From Firmicutes bacterium CAG:449 (lineage in GTDB: Bacteria > Bacillota_I > Bacilli_A > RFN20 > CAG-449): 36,033 nucleotides of DNA. The position numbers were made by a program, and so were the translations under genes. Positions within the stretch are counted from its first letter, which is position 1, and the number at the start of each line of letters is the position of its first letter. Positions 7,831 through 14,703 of this stretch are shown in pieces. The notes beneath the pieces are model-generated. The model had not been told where the DNA came from. It was given only the letters and a program-made list of their open reading frames with translations, and did no database searches. The stretch covers positions 1-36,033 of the forward strand of contig FR889346.1 in NCBI GenBank assembly GCA_000432895.1, read 5' to 3'.

Positions 7831-8607
7831 ATGCTTAGACCTTATCAAGAAGAAGCAGTAAAAGCTATACATAATGAATGGGATAGTGGAAGAAAGAATG
7901 TTTTATTAGTTCTTCCAACAGGTACAGGAAAGACAGTGTGTTTTTCTCAAGTAGTTAGTGATCAAATTAGTGATGGCTCAAGAGCTTTAATTATTGCTCA
8001 TCGTGGTGAGTTATTAGAACAAGCAGCAGATAAATTAAGAATAAACAATGGTGTTGACTCGGCTTTAGAAAAGGCTGAGTCTTCATCTTTAAATTCTATG
8101 TTTCCTGTAACAATTGCTTCTGTTCAATCTCTATCACAAATAAACAGATTAAATAAATTTCCTAAAGATTATTTTAAAACAATCGTTGTTGATGAAGCAC
8201 ATCATGCAATGTCTGATTCTTATCAAAGAGTACTACAACATTTTGACACTGCAAAAGTACTAGGAGTTACAGCAACTCCGTCAAGAAATGATCAACGTAA
8301 CTTAGGACAATTCTTTGAATGCAAGGCTTATGAATACACAATGAGACAAGCAATTAAAGATGGTTATTTATGTCCTGTAAAAGCTCAAATGATACCACTA
8401 GAAGTAAATATTTCTAATGTTGGTTTGTCAAATGGTGATTATGCTGCAGGTGAAATTGGGGATGCGCTTGAACCTTATTTAAATCAAATTGTTTTAGAAA
8501 TGTTTAATTACTGCAAAGGTAGGAAGACAGTCGTTTTCTTACCATTAGTAAAAACATCACAAAAGTTCTGTGAATTACTTAATTTACATGGCTTTAAGAG
8601 CAGCTGA
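7831..8607 (+). CDS. DEAD/DEAH-box helicase, N-terminal part (frameshifted gene)
   Basis: 258 residues containing the first RecA-like domain of a superfamily 2 helicase: PTGTGKT (29-35), DEAHH (121-125) and TATPS (about 147-151), then the start of the second domain. Reading stops at TGA 8605-8607 in the middle of domain 2. The continuation is in the +1 frame from 8570 to 9412: the chain should run HGF(K/R)AAEVNGKST, but here one extra base near TTTAAGA (8593-8599) gives HGFKSS and a stop. An intact family member has both domains in one chain, so this gene is either broken, affected by a sequencing error in the AA run, or read by +1 frameshifting. The start is ATG 7831, with GTGAGG at 7818-7823 as a weak site. 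Confidence 0.8.
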   Translation: MLRPYQEEAVKAIHNEWDSGRKNVLLVLPTGTGKTVCFSQVVSDQISDGSRALIIAHRGELLEQAADKLRINNGVDSALEKAESSSLNSMFPVTIASVQSLSQINRLNKFPKDYFKTIVVDEAHHAMSDSYQRVLQHFDTAKVLGVTATPSRNDQRNLGQFFECKAYEYTMRQAIKDGYLCPVKAQMIPLEVNISNVGLSNGDYAAGEIGDALEPYLNQIVLEMFNYCKGRKTVVFLPLVKTSQKFCELLNLHGFKSS

Positions 8608-9412
8608 AGTAAATGGTAAAAGTACAGAAAGAAAAGAAATATTAGAAGATTTTGAAAAAGGTGAATATGACGTTTTATGTAATTCAATGCTTTTAACAGA
8701 AGGTTGGGATTGTCCAGCAGTGGATTGCGTCATTGTATTAAGACCAACTCGTGTTCGTTCTTTATATCAACAAATGGTAGGAAGAGGAATGCGATTAAGT
8801 CCAGAAACAGGGAAGAAAGAATTGTTACTTCTTGATTTTCTATGGATGACTGAAAGACACGACCTATGTAAACCTTCAGCATTAATTGCTAAAGATGAAG
8901 ATGTCGCTGCAAGAATAGATAAGAAAATGCAGGATAAAGAATCTGGTATTGATTTAATTGAAGCAGAAGAAGAGTCTGAAACTGAAATTGTTCAAGAAAG
9001 AGAAGAAGCATTAGCTCGTGAACTTGAAGCAATGCGTAGAAAGAAACAAAAGCTAGTAGATCCAATTCAATATGCCTTTTCTATTGCAGCAGATGACTTA
9101 GCTGATTATGAACCAACATTTGCTTGGGAAATGGCTCCAGCTTCAAGTAAACAATTAGAGTATTTGGAAAAACATGGTATTTATCCTGAAAGTGTTACTT
9201 GTGCTGGAATGGCAAGTTTATTAATTGAAAAACTTAAAAACAGACAAATTGAAGGTTTAGCAACTCCTAAACAAATTAGATTTTTGGAAAGATATGGTTT
9301 CCTTCACGTTGGTCTTTGGATGTTTGAAGCAGCAAGTAAGATGATTACTAGAATTTCAAATAATAACTGGTATTTACCAAGAGGAATTGATCCTAAATCT
9401 TATCAACCATAG
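8570..9412 (+). CDS. DEAD/DEAH-box helicase, C-terminal part (frameshifted gene)
   Basis: This is the second helicase domain and tail of the gene starting at 7831. LLTEGWDCPAVD and QMVGRGMRLS are motifs V and VI, with the arginine fingers R-G-x-R. After an acidic coiled segment (about 125-165) come two copies of a short KQ-x2-(Y/F)LE-x2-G unit (SSKQLEYLEKHG and TPKQIRFLERYG), as in other phage helicases of this type. Neither ATG 8570 nor ATG 8588 has a ribosome binding site, so independent translation is unlikely. It depends on the frame change at about 8593-8605, and without it the phage lacks this helicase. Confidence 0.75.
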   Translation: MNYLIYMALRAAEVNGKSTERKEILEDFEKGEYDVLCNSMLLTEGWDCPAVDCVIVLRPTRVRSLYQQMVGRGMRLSPETGKKELLLLDFLWMTERHDLCKPSALIAKDEDVAARIDKKMQDKESGIDLIEAEEESETEIVQEREEALARELEAMRRKKQKLVDPIQYAFSIAADDLADYEPTFAWEMAPASSKQLEYLEKHGIYPESVTCAGMASLLIEKLKNRQIEGLATPKQIRFLERYGFLHVGLWMFEAASKMITRISNNNWYLPRGIDPKSYQP

Positions 9413-9423
9413 GAGGTAAATCA

Positions 9424-11415
9424 ATGGATAATAAAGAAAATATTTTAGAAGCTCTTAATTTTATAGATCCTGCAAGTCTATCATATACAGATTGGTTACG
9501 TGTCGGGCTCTCCCTTAAACAGGAGGGCTTTTCGTGCGCTGTGTGGGATAATTGGTCTCGTTCCGATAAAAGATACAAACAAGGTGAATGTGAGCGAAAG
9601 TGGGCAGGTTTTAGCGGTTCAAGTAAACCAGTAACAGGAGCTACTATAGTTCAAATGGCAAAAGACAACGGCTATCGAGTAGTTACTGCACATTCAGAAA
9701 ATATGTGTATGGATTGGAACGATGTCATTGAATATGATGGCTATGAAGAAAAGGATGATAGATTAAAACCAACAGAGCAACTAGCACTTTATCTTCAAAC
9801 TTTATTTGCTTCTGATGATTACGTTGGGCTTATTACAAACGACTCATTCAATGACAAAGATGGTAAGTGGAAACCAATGCGTGGTGTATTTGATAGAACG
9901 CAAAAAGAGCTATTGGAGCTATTAAGAAAATATCCTGATGATCTAGGAGCAACTATTGGTGATTGGAAACCTGAAGCTGGTGCTTGGATAAGAATAAACG
10001 CTTTAGATGGTAAAGGTGCTAGAAAAGAGAATGTTACAAGCTATAAATTCACGCTTATTGAATGTGATTCTATTCCTTTAAGTGAGCAGAGAAAAGCTTA
10101 TGAAGCACTCAATCTCCCCATAGCAGCACTTGTTTATAGCGGTGGTAAAAGTTTACACGCAGTCGTTCATATTGATGCTAAAGATAAAAAAGAATATCTA
10201 GAAAGGATTGAATTTCTTTACTCGTATTTGAAGGAAAAAGGACTAGATTTTGATATACAAAATAAAGATGAAAATCGAATGTCCAGACTTCCTGGAGCAA
10301 CAAGAAACGGGAAGGAGCAATCACTACTTGGTGTCAATATTGGACCGCTTACTTATAGTGATTGGTTAGAATCATTAAACGAAGAAGAATTGATAGAAGA
10401 TAATATATCCGAAATGGTTAAAAATCCACCAATGTTAGCACCTGAAATAATAGAAGGAGTTCTTAGAAAAGGACACAAATTGCTTCTAAGTGGCGCTAGT
10501 AAATCAGGTAAAAGTTTTGCTTTAATCGAGCTTTCTATTTGCTTTGCAGAAGGCTTAAAATTCTTAGAATTTCAATGTAAAAAAAGTAAAGTTGTGTACA
10601 TAAATTTTGAAATAGATCGAGCTTCTACAATCAAACGTTTTATTGATGTTTATGCTGCTTTAGGAGTTAAAAATCCATCAGACAACATTATTGCCTTAAA
10701 CCTTAGAGGAAAGGCTAAACCACTTAATGAATTGGTGCCTACTTTAGTAAAAAAATACAAAGGAAAGGGTATCGATGTTTTTATCATAGATCCAATTTAC
10801 AAAGTCATTACAGGTGATGAAAACAATGCTACTGAAATGGCTCAATTTTGCAACCAGTTTGATAAAATTTGCGACCAACTAAATGCAACGATTATTTATG
10901 CTCATCACCATTCAAAAGGTACTCAAGGATCAAAAACTGCTCAAGACAGAAGCAGTGGATCAGGTGTATTTTCTCGTGATCCTGACGCTATTATGGATTT
11001 TATTGAACTAGATCTAAAAGAGGAGTTTAGAAAACAATATCTAGATGATGATGCAACTGATAGCGCTTGGCAAGTTGAATTTATTACAAGAGAATTTAGA
11101 AAGCCAAAAACTAGAAAATGTTGGTTTAAGTATCCTCTTCATGTACTTGCTGGAGATGAACTTAATACACAATATGCCAAAGGTGATGGTCCAACAAAAA
11201 AAGGACAATCAAATGCAGATAGAAAATGTGGAAGAAGAGAGATGTTAGTAACTGCTTATGAAGCAAATGATTTGAATGGTACTGGTGTTGAAATTGAAAC
11301 ATTAGCTGATTATTTAGAAATGTCTCAAAAAACAATCAGAAGATATGTTGATGAAAACAAAGATTTCGTGATTAAGGACAATGTTGCTTATAGAGTTAAG
11401 AGTAAAAAAAGCTAG
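9424..11415 (+). CDS. primase-helicase: PriCT-2, AEP-like primase and RepA-type ATPase
   Basis: 663 residues, ATG with TAGGAGG upstream. Residues about 8-85 resemble the PriCT_2 primase accessory domain (SYTDWLRVGLSLKQEG...). Residues about 110-330 look like an archaeo-eukaryotic-type primase core, with E213-C-D215, a basic/His motif SGGKSLH (239-245) and NRMSRLPGATR. Residues about 345-560 are a RepA/AAA_25 helicase: Walker A GASKSGKS (357-364), Walker B FIIDP (D456), AHHHSKG, and RSSGSGVFSRDPDAI. A C-terminal helix-turn-helix (YLEMSQKTIRRYVDEN) ends the chain. It probably both primes and unwinds at the phage origin. The fusion is known in phages of Bacillota. Confidence 0.85.
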   Translation: MDNKENILEALNFIDPASLSYTDWLRVGLSLKQEGFSCAVWDNWSRSDKRYKQGECERKWAGFSGSSKPVTGATIVQMAKDNGYRVVTAHSENMCMDWNDVIEYDGYEEKDDRLKPTEQLALYLQTLFASDDYVGLITNDSFNDKDGKWKPMRGVFDRTQKELLELLRKYPDDLGATIGDWKPEAGAWIRINALDGKGARKENVTSYKFTLIECDSIPLSEQRKAYEALNLPIAALVYSGGKSLHAVVHIDAKDKKEYLERIEFLYSYLKEKGLDFDIQNKDENRMSRLPGATRNGKEQSLLGVNIGPLTYSDWLESLNEEELIEDNISEMVKNPPMLAPEIIEGVLRKGHKLLLSGASKSGKSFALIELSICFAEGLKFLEFQCKKSKVVYINFEIDRASTIKRFIDVYAALGVKNPSDNIIALNLRGKAKPLNELVPTLVKKYKGKGIDVFIIDPIYKVITGDENNATEMAQFCNQFDKICDQLNATIIYAHHHSKGTQGSKTAQDRSSGSGVFSRDPDAIMDFIELDLKEEFRKQYLDDDATDSAWQVEFITREFRKPKTRKCWFKYPLHVLAGDELNTQYAKGDGPTKKGQSNADRKCGRREMLVTAYEANDLNGTGVEIETLADYLEMSQKTIRRYVDENKDFVIKDNVAYRVKSKKS

Positions 11416-11416
11416 T

Positions 11417-11528
11417 GACAGACAAACCTATTTATTACATAAATAGTAGGGCCAAGGACAGTCAGGGTGTAGTACATAACAAAGGCTTGAAGTACCTTTG
11501 TCATTACTAACACCTGCCTAGTCTGTCC
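11417..11528 (+). ncRNA. candidate compact structured RNA between primase and rusA
   Basis: It begins right after the primase stop codon and precedes a purine-rich spacer to rusA. Helices seen are: GACAGAC (11417-11423) with GTCTGTC (11521-11527); CTATTTAT (11428-11435) with ATAAATAG (11439-11446); CAGGGTGT (11463-11470) with ACACCTG (11510-11516), one bulge; AGTA (11471-11474) with TACT (11505-11508); and ACAAAGG (11479-11485) with CCTTTGT (11495-11501), loop of 9. GGACAG (11456-11461) can instead pair with CTGTCC (11523-11528), so two closing helices are mutually exclusive. There is no T-run, so it is not a terminator. It does not match any RNA family I know by sight. Confidence 0.6.
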
Positions 11529-11622
11529 GTTGCGATGAAGAAGCAAAGAAAAGAAAAAAAGAAAAATCGAAAAAAGGAAACCTAAAAATGAAAATAAAAA
11601 ATCTGAAAAGAGGTGTATGGAA

Positions 11623-12036
11623 ATGAAGATGTTCTTGTTACTAGATCCACCAACTACAACAGCGCAAATGAAGAAGATTGGAATAGTACATGGCAAGCCT
11701 TATGTTTATACACCTGAAAATGTTAAGCAAGCCAAAGAAGTAATTATTAAACATCTCGCACCATTTAAACCAGAAGCTCCTTTGACTGGACCTCTTGAAT
11801 TAAATGTTAACTGGTACTTTCCAAAAGGAACTAAACATAAGCATCTAGAATGGCGTGTTACAAAGCCTGACACTGATAACTTAGAAAAGATGTTAAAAGA
11901 CTGCATGACTGAACTTGGTTTTTGGAACGATGATGCTCAAGTAGTTAGTGAGCATATTGATAAAGTTTGGTCAGACGAACCTACAGGCATTGCAATTGAA
12001 ATAAATCAATTAAACAAATTCAAGGAGGACACATGA
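11623..12036 (+). CDS. rusA: RusA-family Holliday junction resolvase
   Basis: 137 residues from ATG 11623, chosen over ATG 11617 because AGGTG (11611-11615) is 7 bases away from the former and almost touches the latter. The family signature KPDTDNLEK carries D83 and D85, and GFWNDDAQV supplies D103/D104; these acidic residues bind the catalytic metal in RusA. RusA cuts four-way junctions and resolves recombination intermediates, so it fits the preceding recombination and replication genes. In many phages it is the last enzyme before the late regulator, as here. Length is normal for the family. Confidence 0.92.
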   Translation: MKMFLLLDPPTTTAQMKKIGIVHGKPYVYTPENVKQAKEVIIKHLAPFKPEAPLTGPLELNVNWYFPKGTKHKHLEWRVTKPDTDNLEKMLKDCMTELGFWNDDAQVVSEHIDKVWSDEPTGIAIEINQLNKFKEDT

Positions 12037-12037
12037 T

Positions 12038-12460
12038 ATGGATGCAAAAGAATACTTATCTCAAATCAGAAAACTAGAACATAAGATCTACTACATGAAA
12101 CTTCGCTACGAAGAATATGAAAAGATGAGTCTTACAATTCCAGGACCAACCTATGGTGAAAAAATAGGAACAAATCCAAATCGTAATACTGATGCTCCAT
12201 TTCTTAAGTGGCTTTACAAGAAAGATGAATTAGAGCGTGATATTATTGCTCTTGAAGAAAAACTAAAAATTATTAAAACTGATGTAATTTTAAAAATTGA
12301 AAAAATTGACAATGAAAGTTATAAAACAATTTTAATAAAAAGATACTTTGAAAGAAAAACATGGGATGAAATAGCAACTATTATTTTTGTTTCAAGGTCA
12401 ACAGTAAAAAGATGGCATGAAGAAGCAATCAATATACTAAACAAAAAAGTTATTGTATAA
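12038..12460 (+). CDS. DUF1492-type sigma-like late transcription regulator
   Basis: 140 residues, starting 1 base after rusA, with CAAGGAGGACA upstream. The N-terminal half is a long helix pair (MDAKEYLSQIRKLEHKIYYM...) likely to be a coiled coil. The C-terminal half resembles sigma-70 region 4: YKTILIKRYFERKTWDEIA then VSRSTVKRWHEEAINIL, a helix-turn-helix. Proteins of this layout (DUF1492, ArpU/RinA-like) are encoded just before the packaging genes of Bacillota phages and are thought to switch on late transcription. The 10-bp repeat array and promoter 280 bases downstream are its natural target. No direct evidence of binding is available here. Confidence 0.8.
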   Translation: MDAKEYLSQIRKLEHKIYYMKLRYEEYEKMSLTIPGPTYGEKIGTNPNRNTDAPFLKWLYKKDELERDIIALEEKLKIIKTDVILKIEKIDNESYKTILIKRYFERKTWDEIATIIFVSRSTVKRWHEEAINILNKKVIV

Positions 12461-12461
12461 T
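12456..12461 (+). promoter_or_regulatory. candidate promoter of the short leader transcript
   Basis: TATAAT lies inside the end of the regulator gene, with no convincing -35. Just downstream is TGGCGAAAGCCA (a GAAA tetraloop hairpin), a motif that recurs as GGCGAAAGC right after the second promoter at 12803. Confidence 0.4.
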
Positions 12462-12494
12462 ATTATTGGCGAAAGCCAGAAAGGAGATTATTTT

Positions 12495-12554
12495 ATGCAA
12501 TTTAAAAAAGCAAAAAATAGAATCCTCAAGGCCACTCGCATAATTACACTTTGA
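12495..12554 (+). CDS. 19-residue leader ORF
   Basis: A short frame, MQFKKAKNRILKATRIITL, with a good ribosome binding site (AAGGAG, 12481-12486) 8 bases upstream. It is very basic and amphipathic. It sits in the gene-free 12461-12896 stretch between a TATAAT and a strong terminator, so it is either a leader peptide or a small basic peptide. Coding is possible, not shown; the ribosome binding site is the main support. Confidence 0.35.
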   Translation: MQFKKAKNRILKATRIITL

Positions 12555-12634
12555 GTAGGAGTATTTAATACACCTGCAACACATATGTGATTGAGTGTCC
12601 TTGTAGCTATAATTCTAACTTTTGTTGAAATTTT

Positions 12635-12653
12635 TAGCGAATAGGTATCGCTA
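12635..12653 (+). other. hairpin upstream of terminator
   Basis: TAGCGA (12635-12640) pairs perfectly with TCGCTA (12648-12653), loop of 7. It sits 2 bases before the terminator stem, so the transcript ends in two stacked hairpins like many small RNAs. A CACATATGTG palindrome lies about 50 bases further upstream. Confidence 0.45.
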
Positions 12654-12655
12654 AG

Positions 12656-12696
12656 AGAGTTAAGTAATATGACTTTTCTATTACTTAGCTCTTTTT
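12656..12696 (+). terminator. strong intrinsic terminator of the leader transcript
   Basis: A 13-bp stem (12656-12668 with 12680-12692, one G-U pair) and a T-run (12692-12696). It blocks transcription arriving from the early operon before the late promoter. Confidence 0.85.
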
Positions 12697-12739
12697 CATT
12701 TAGTAAATAAAATGAAATTTAACACTACTGTTATAATTT

Positions 12740-12784
12740 TGAACCGCAATGAGCCACGATGAACCGCAATGAACCGTTGTGAAC
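12740..12784 (+). repeat. helically phased 10-bp direct repeats, probable activator site
   Basis: Four tandem decamers and a half copy: TGAACCGCAA, TGAGCCACGA, TGAACCGCAA, TGAACCGTTG, TGAAC. The 10-base period is one DNA turn, so a bound protein would face one side. The last half copy overlaps the -35 position of the promoter at 12780-12808. This is the expected place for the DUF1492-type regulator to bind. Confidence 0.7.
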
Positions 12785-12808
12785 ATGTCAATAGTGTGGT
12801 AGTATTAT
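12780..12808 (+). promoter_or_regulatory. probable late promoter
   Basis: TGAACA (12780-12785), 17 bases, then TATTAT (12803-12808). The poor -35 coincides with the final repeat unit, the arrangement of an activator-dependent promoter. The transcript would begin near 12815 with GGCGAAAGC and meet the terminator at 12834. Confidence 0.6.
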
Positions 12809-12833
12809 ACTAGGCGAAAGCTAAAGAAATACG

Positions 12834-12866
12834 AGGTCAACAGAGTAACATCTGCTGGCCTTTTTT
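12834..12866 (+). terminator. intrinsic terminator immediately downstream of the late promoter
   Basis: Stem 12834-12844 with 12851-12861 (11 positions, one mismatch, one G-U), loop GTAACA, then six T residues (12861-12866). It lies only about 25 bases after the -10 and before the HNH gene, so late genes need read-through, antitermination or another promoter. Confidence 0.8.
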
Positions 12867-12896
12867 CGTACTCAATTTCTGAAAGGAGGAAAGCCA

Positions 12897-13259
12897 ATGC
12901 CACATAAATTTAAAAAGCCTTGTAGTTATCCTGGCTGTCCTAACTTAACAGAAGATACTTATTGTGATGAACATAAAAATCTAGTTGCTAAAAATTATAA
13001 CAAGTATCAAAGAGCATCTGATCATAGTAAAAAGTATGGTCGTGATTGGAAACGAGTAAGAGATAGATATGTAAAAAAACATCCTCTTTGTGAAAGATGT
13101 TTAAAAGAAGGTAGATTTACTAGAGTTGAAGAAGTTCATCATATCCTACCAGTTAATCGTGGCGGTACAAATGATGAAAGTAATTTAATGAGTGTTTGTA
13201 AAAGTTGCCATAACAAAATACATATCGAGCTTGGCGATAGACATGTTCGTGAGGGGTAG
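12897..13259 (+). CDS. phage HNH endonuclease
   Basis: 120 residues, ATG with GAAAGGAGGAAAG upstream. The HNH core is in EEVHHILPVNRGG, ESNLMSVCKSCHNKIH (H, N, H in order). Three cysteine pairs (around CSYPGCPNLTEDTYCDEH, CERC, CKSC) would bind structural zinc. Such small HNH proteins precede the terminase genes of HK97-type cos phages and are needed, with terminase, to cut concatemers at cos. The location next to the small terminase and the GC-rich intergenic dyad supports that job. Confidence 0.92.
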   Translation: MPHKFKKPCSYPGCPNLTEDTYCDEHKNLVAKNYNKYQRASDHSKKYGRDWKRVRDRYVKKHPLCERCLKEGRFTRVEEVHHILPVNRGGTNDESNLMSVCKSCHNKIHIELGDRHVREG

Positions 13260-13330
13260 GGGGAGTCAAATCTCCACAACTTTCATCACGGAAATCGGCG
13301 TGGGCTTTCGTGCGTAAAAATTAGAGTTCA
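13253..13330 (+). other. candidate cos (packaging) region
   Basis: The gap between HNH and small terminase is unusually G-rich for this genome, beginning with GAGGGGTAGGGGGAGTC and containing a hyphenated dyad (CACGGAAATC ... GGCTTTCGTG, about 13288-13313). In HK97-type phages of Bacillota, cos commonly sits exactly here with a similar G-run. Cut positions cannot be read from sequence alone. Confidence 0.45.
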
Positions 13331-13372
13331 AACGGGGTAATAGCCTCGTTTTTGTTTTGGAGGTGATTAGCT

Positions 13373-13918
13373 ATGGCTAAAGATGGAACTATGCGTGGTG
13401 GACCTAGAGCTAATTCAGGTCCAAAGAAAAAATCACTAGCTGAAAAAGTAATTGAAGGAAGAGTTGAACTTGATAGTTCCGCTACAGTATTACCTGAACC
13501 AGTTGAAATAGAAGGTGTAGATGTTCCTCCAGTTAAAGACTTTTTAAAAGCAAAGCAAAAGAATGGTAAAGATTTATGTGCTGAAGAAGTTTATAAAACA
13601 ACTTATCTTTGGTTGAAAAAAAGAGGTTGTGAAAAATTTGTAAGCACACAGCTCTTAGATCAGTACGCAATGTCAGTATCTAGATGGGTACAATGTGAAG
13701 AAGCAATTAGTGAATTTGGTTTTCTTGCAAAACATCCTACAACTGGTAATGCAATGCAAAGTCCTTATGTTGCTATGAGTCAAAATTATATGAAGCAAGT
13801 AAATCAAGTTTGGTTTCAAATTTATCAAATCGTCAAGGATAATTGCTCTGACAATTATGGTGGTTCAAATCCACAAGACGATTTAATGGAAAGATTATTA
13901 AAGACAAGGAGAGGTTAA
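13373..13918 (+). CDS. terS: terminase small subunit, P27 family
   Basis: 181 residues, ATG with TTGGAGGTGATT upstream. The start GGPRANSGPKKK is the classic glycine/lysine-rich N-terminus of P27-type small terminases, followed by helical segments containing LDQYAMSVSRWVQCEEAI and a conserved region ending in NPQDDLMERLL. It recognises the phage DNA end region and hands DNA to the large terminase. Large and small subunits are usually adjacent, but here they are separated by about 5.4 kb of methylation and accessory genes. Confidence 0.92.
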   Translation: MAKDGTMRGGPRANSGPKKKSLAEKVIEGRVELDSSATVLPEPVEIEGVDVPPVKDFLKAKQKNGKDLCAEEVYKTTYLWLKKRGCEKFVSTQLLDQYAMSVSRWVQCEEAISEFGFLAKHPTTGNAMQSPYVAMSQNYMKQVNQVWFQIYQIVKDNCSDNYGGSNPQDDLMERLLKTRRG

Positions 13919-13920
13919 AA

Positions 13921-14703
13921 ATGTATGAAAAAGTAAATCCAAGTCATCCTGATAAGGTAGCTGATAGAATTGCTGGTGCTATTGTTGACTTAGCATATAC
14001 ACAGCAAAACAATCCTAGAATTGCAGTTGAAGTATTGATTGGTCATGGTAAGTGCCACATCATTGCTGAAACTTCTGCTTATATCGATATTAAAGATATC
14101 AAAGCTGCAGTGAAGCGCATAGCTGGCAATGTTGATGTTAATTATATTGAAGTCCCTCAAGATAAACATTTAGCTGATAATCAAGAAGGAACAATTAAAT
14201 GTGGTGATAATGGAATTTTTAAAGGAGTACCATTAACTAAAGAACAAAAAGAATTAGCTAGAATAGCAAGAAATATTTATTCTAAATATCCTTGTGATGG
14301 AAAATACATCATTGATAATGAAAAGCTAATTATTTGCCAAAGCAATGCAAAAACTAGTGATTTAAAACAAATTTACAAAAACGCAAAAATAAATCCAATT
14401 GGTGATTGGACTGGAGGTACTAATGTTGATACAGGAGCTACTAATAGAAAACTTGGCAGTGATATGGCTGATTCTGTTACTGGTGGTGGTCTACATGGAA
14501 AAGATCTATCAAAGGCGGATGTAAGTATTAATGTTTATGCTTTTTTAAAAGCTCAAGAGACTGGAACAACAATTGAACTCAGTTGTGCTATAGGTGATGA
14601 ATATGTTGATAATCGACCTTATTCAGAAATTGTAGAAATAGCACGAGAGTTCATTTTTGATTTAGGCGGATTTGAGAAATTTGCAGAATGGGGATTAATC
14701 TAA
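13921..14703 (+). CDS. compact phage S-adenosylmethionine synthetase
   Basis: 260 residues, ATG 2 bases after terS, with AAGGAGAGG. It keeps MetK landmarks: SHPDKVADRIAGAI (9-22; the His-containing ATP motif), a shortened GDNGIF in place of the usual GAGDQG-type loop, NAKTSDL in place of DAKSQVT, and a C-terminal GGTNVDTGATNRKLGSD ... GGGLHGKDLSKAD resembling the phosphate-binding and catalytic segments. Cellular MetK has about 390 residues, so a large part of the central domain is missing. Phage forms of this size are known in Bacillota phages. It overlaps the downstream methylase start (TAATG), indicating SAM supply for that enzyme or replacement of a depleted host pool. Confidence 0.85.
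   Translation: MYEKVNPSHPDKVADRIAGAIVDLAYTQQNNPRIAVEVLIGHGKCHIIAETSAYIDIKDIKAAVKRIAGNVDVNYIEVPQDKHLADNQEGTIKCGDNGIFKGVPLTKEQKELARIARNIYSKYPCDGKYIIDNEKLIICQSNAKTSDLKQIYKNAKINPIGDWTGGTNVDTGATNRKLGSDMADSVTGGGLHGKDLSKADVSINVYAFLKAQETGTTIELSCAIGDEYVDNRPYSEIVEIAREFIFDLGGFEKFAEWGLI

Noticed and set aside
8605..8607. TGA read as tryptophan (code 4)
   Set aside because: Reading through this TGA would keep the wrong frame; genes elsewhere use TGG for Trp and end normally at TGA.
11412..11696. 94-codon minus-strand frame over the primase-rusA gap
   Set aside because: Its phenylalanine-rich run is the complement of the purine-rich spacer; the gap is better explained by the structured RNA.
12740..12784. 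CRISPR-like array
   Set aside because: The units are 10-bp direct repeats without spacers, so they are regulatory repeats.
12897..13259. Homing endonuclease in an intron or intein
   Set aside because: The HNH gene stands as an intact gene in the usual place before small terminase, with no split host gene around it.
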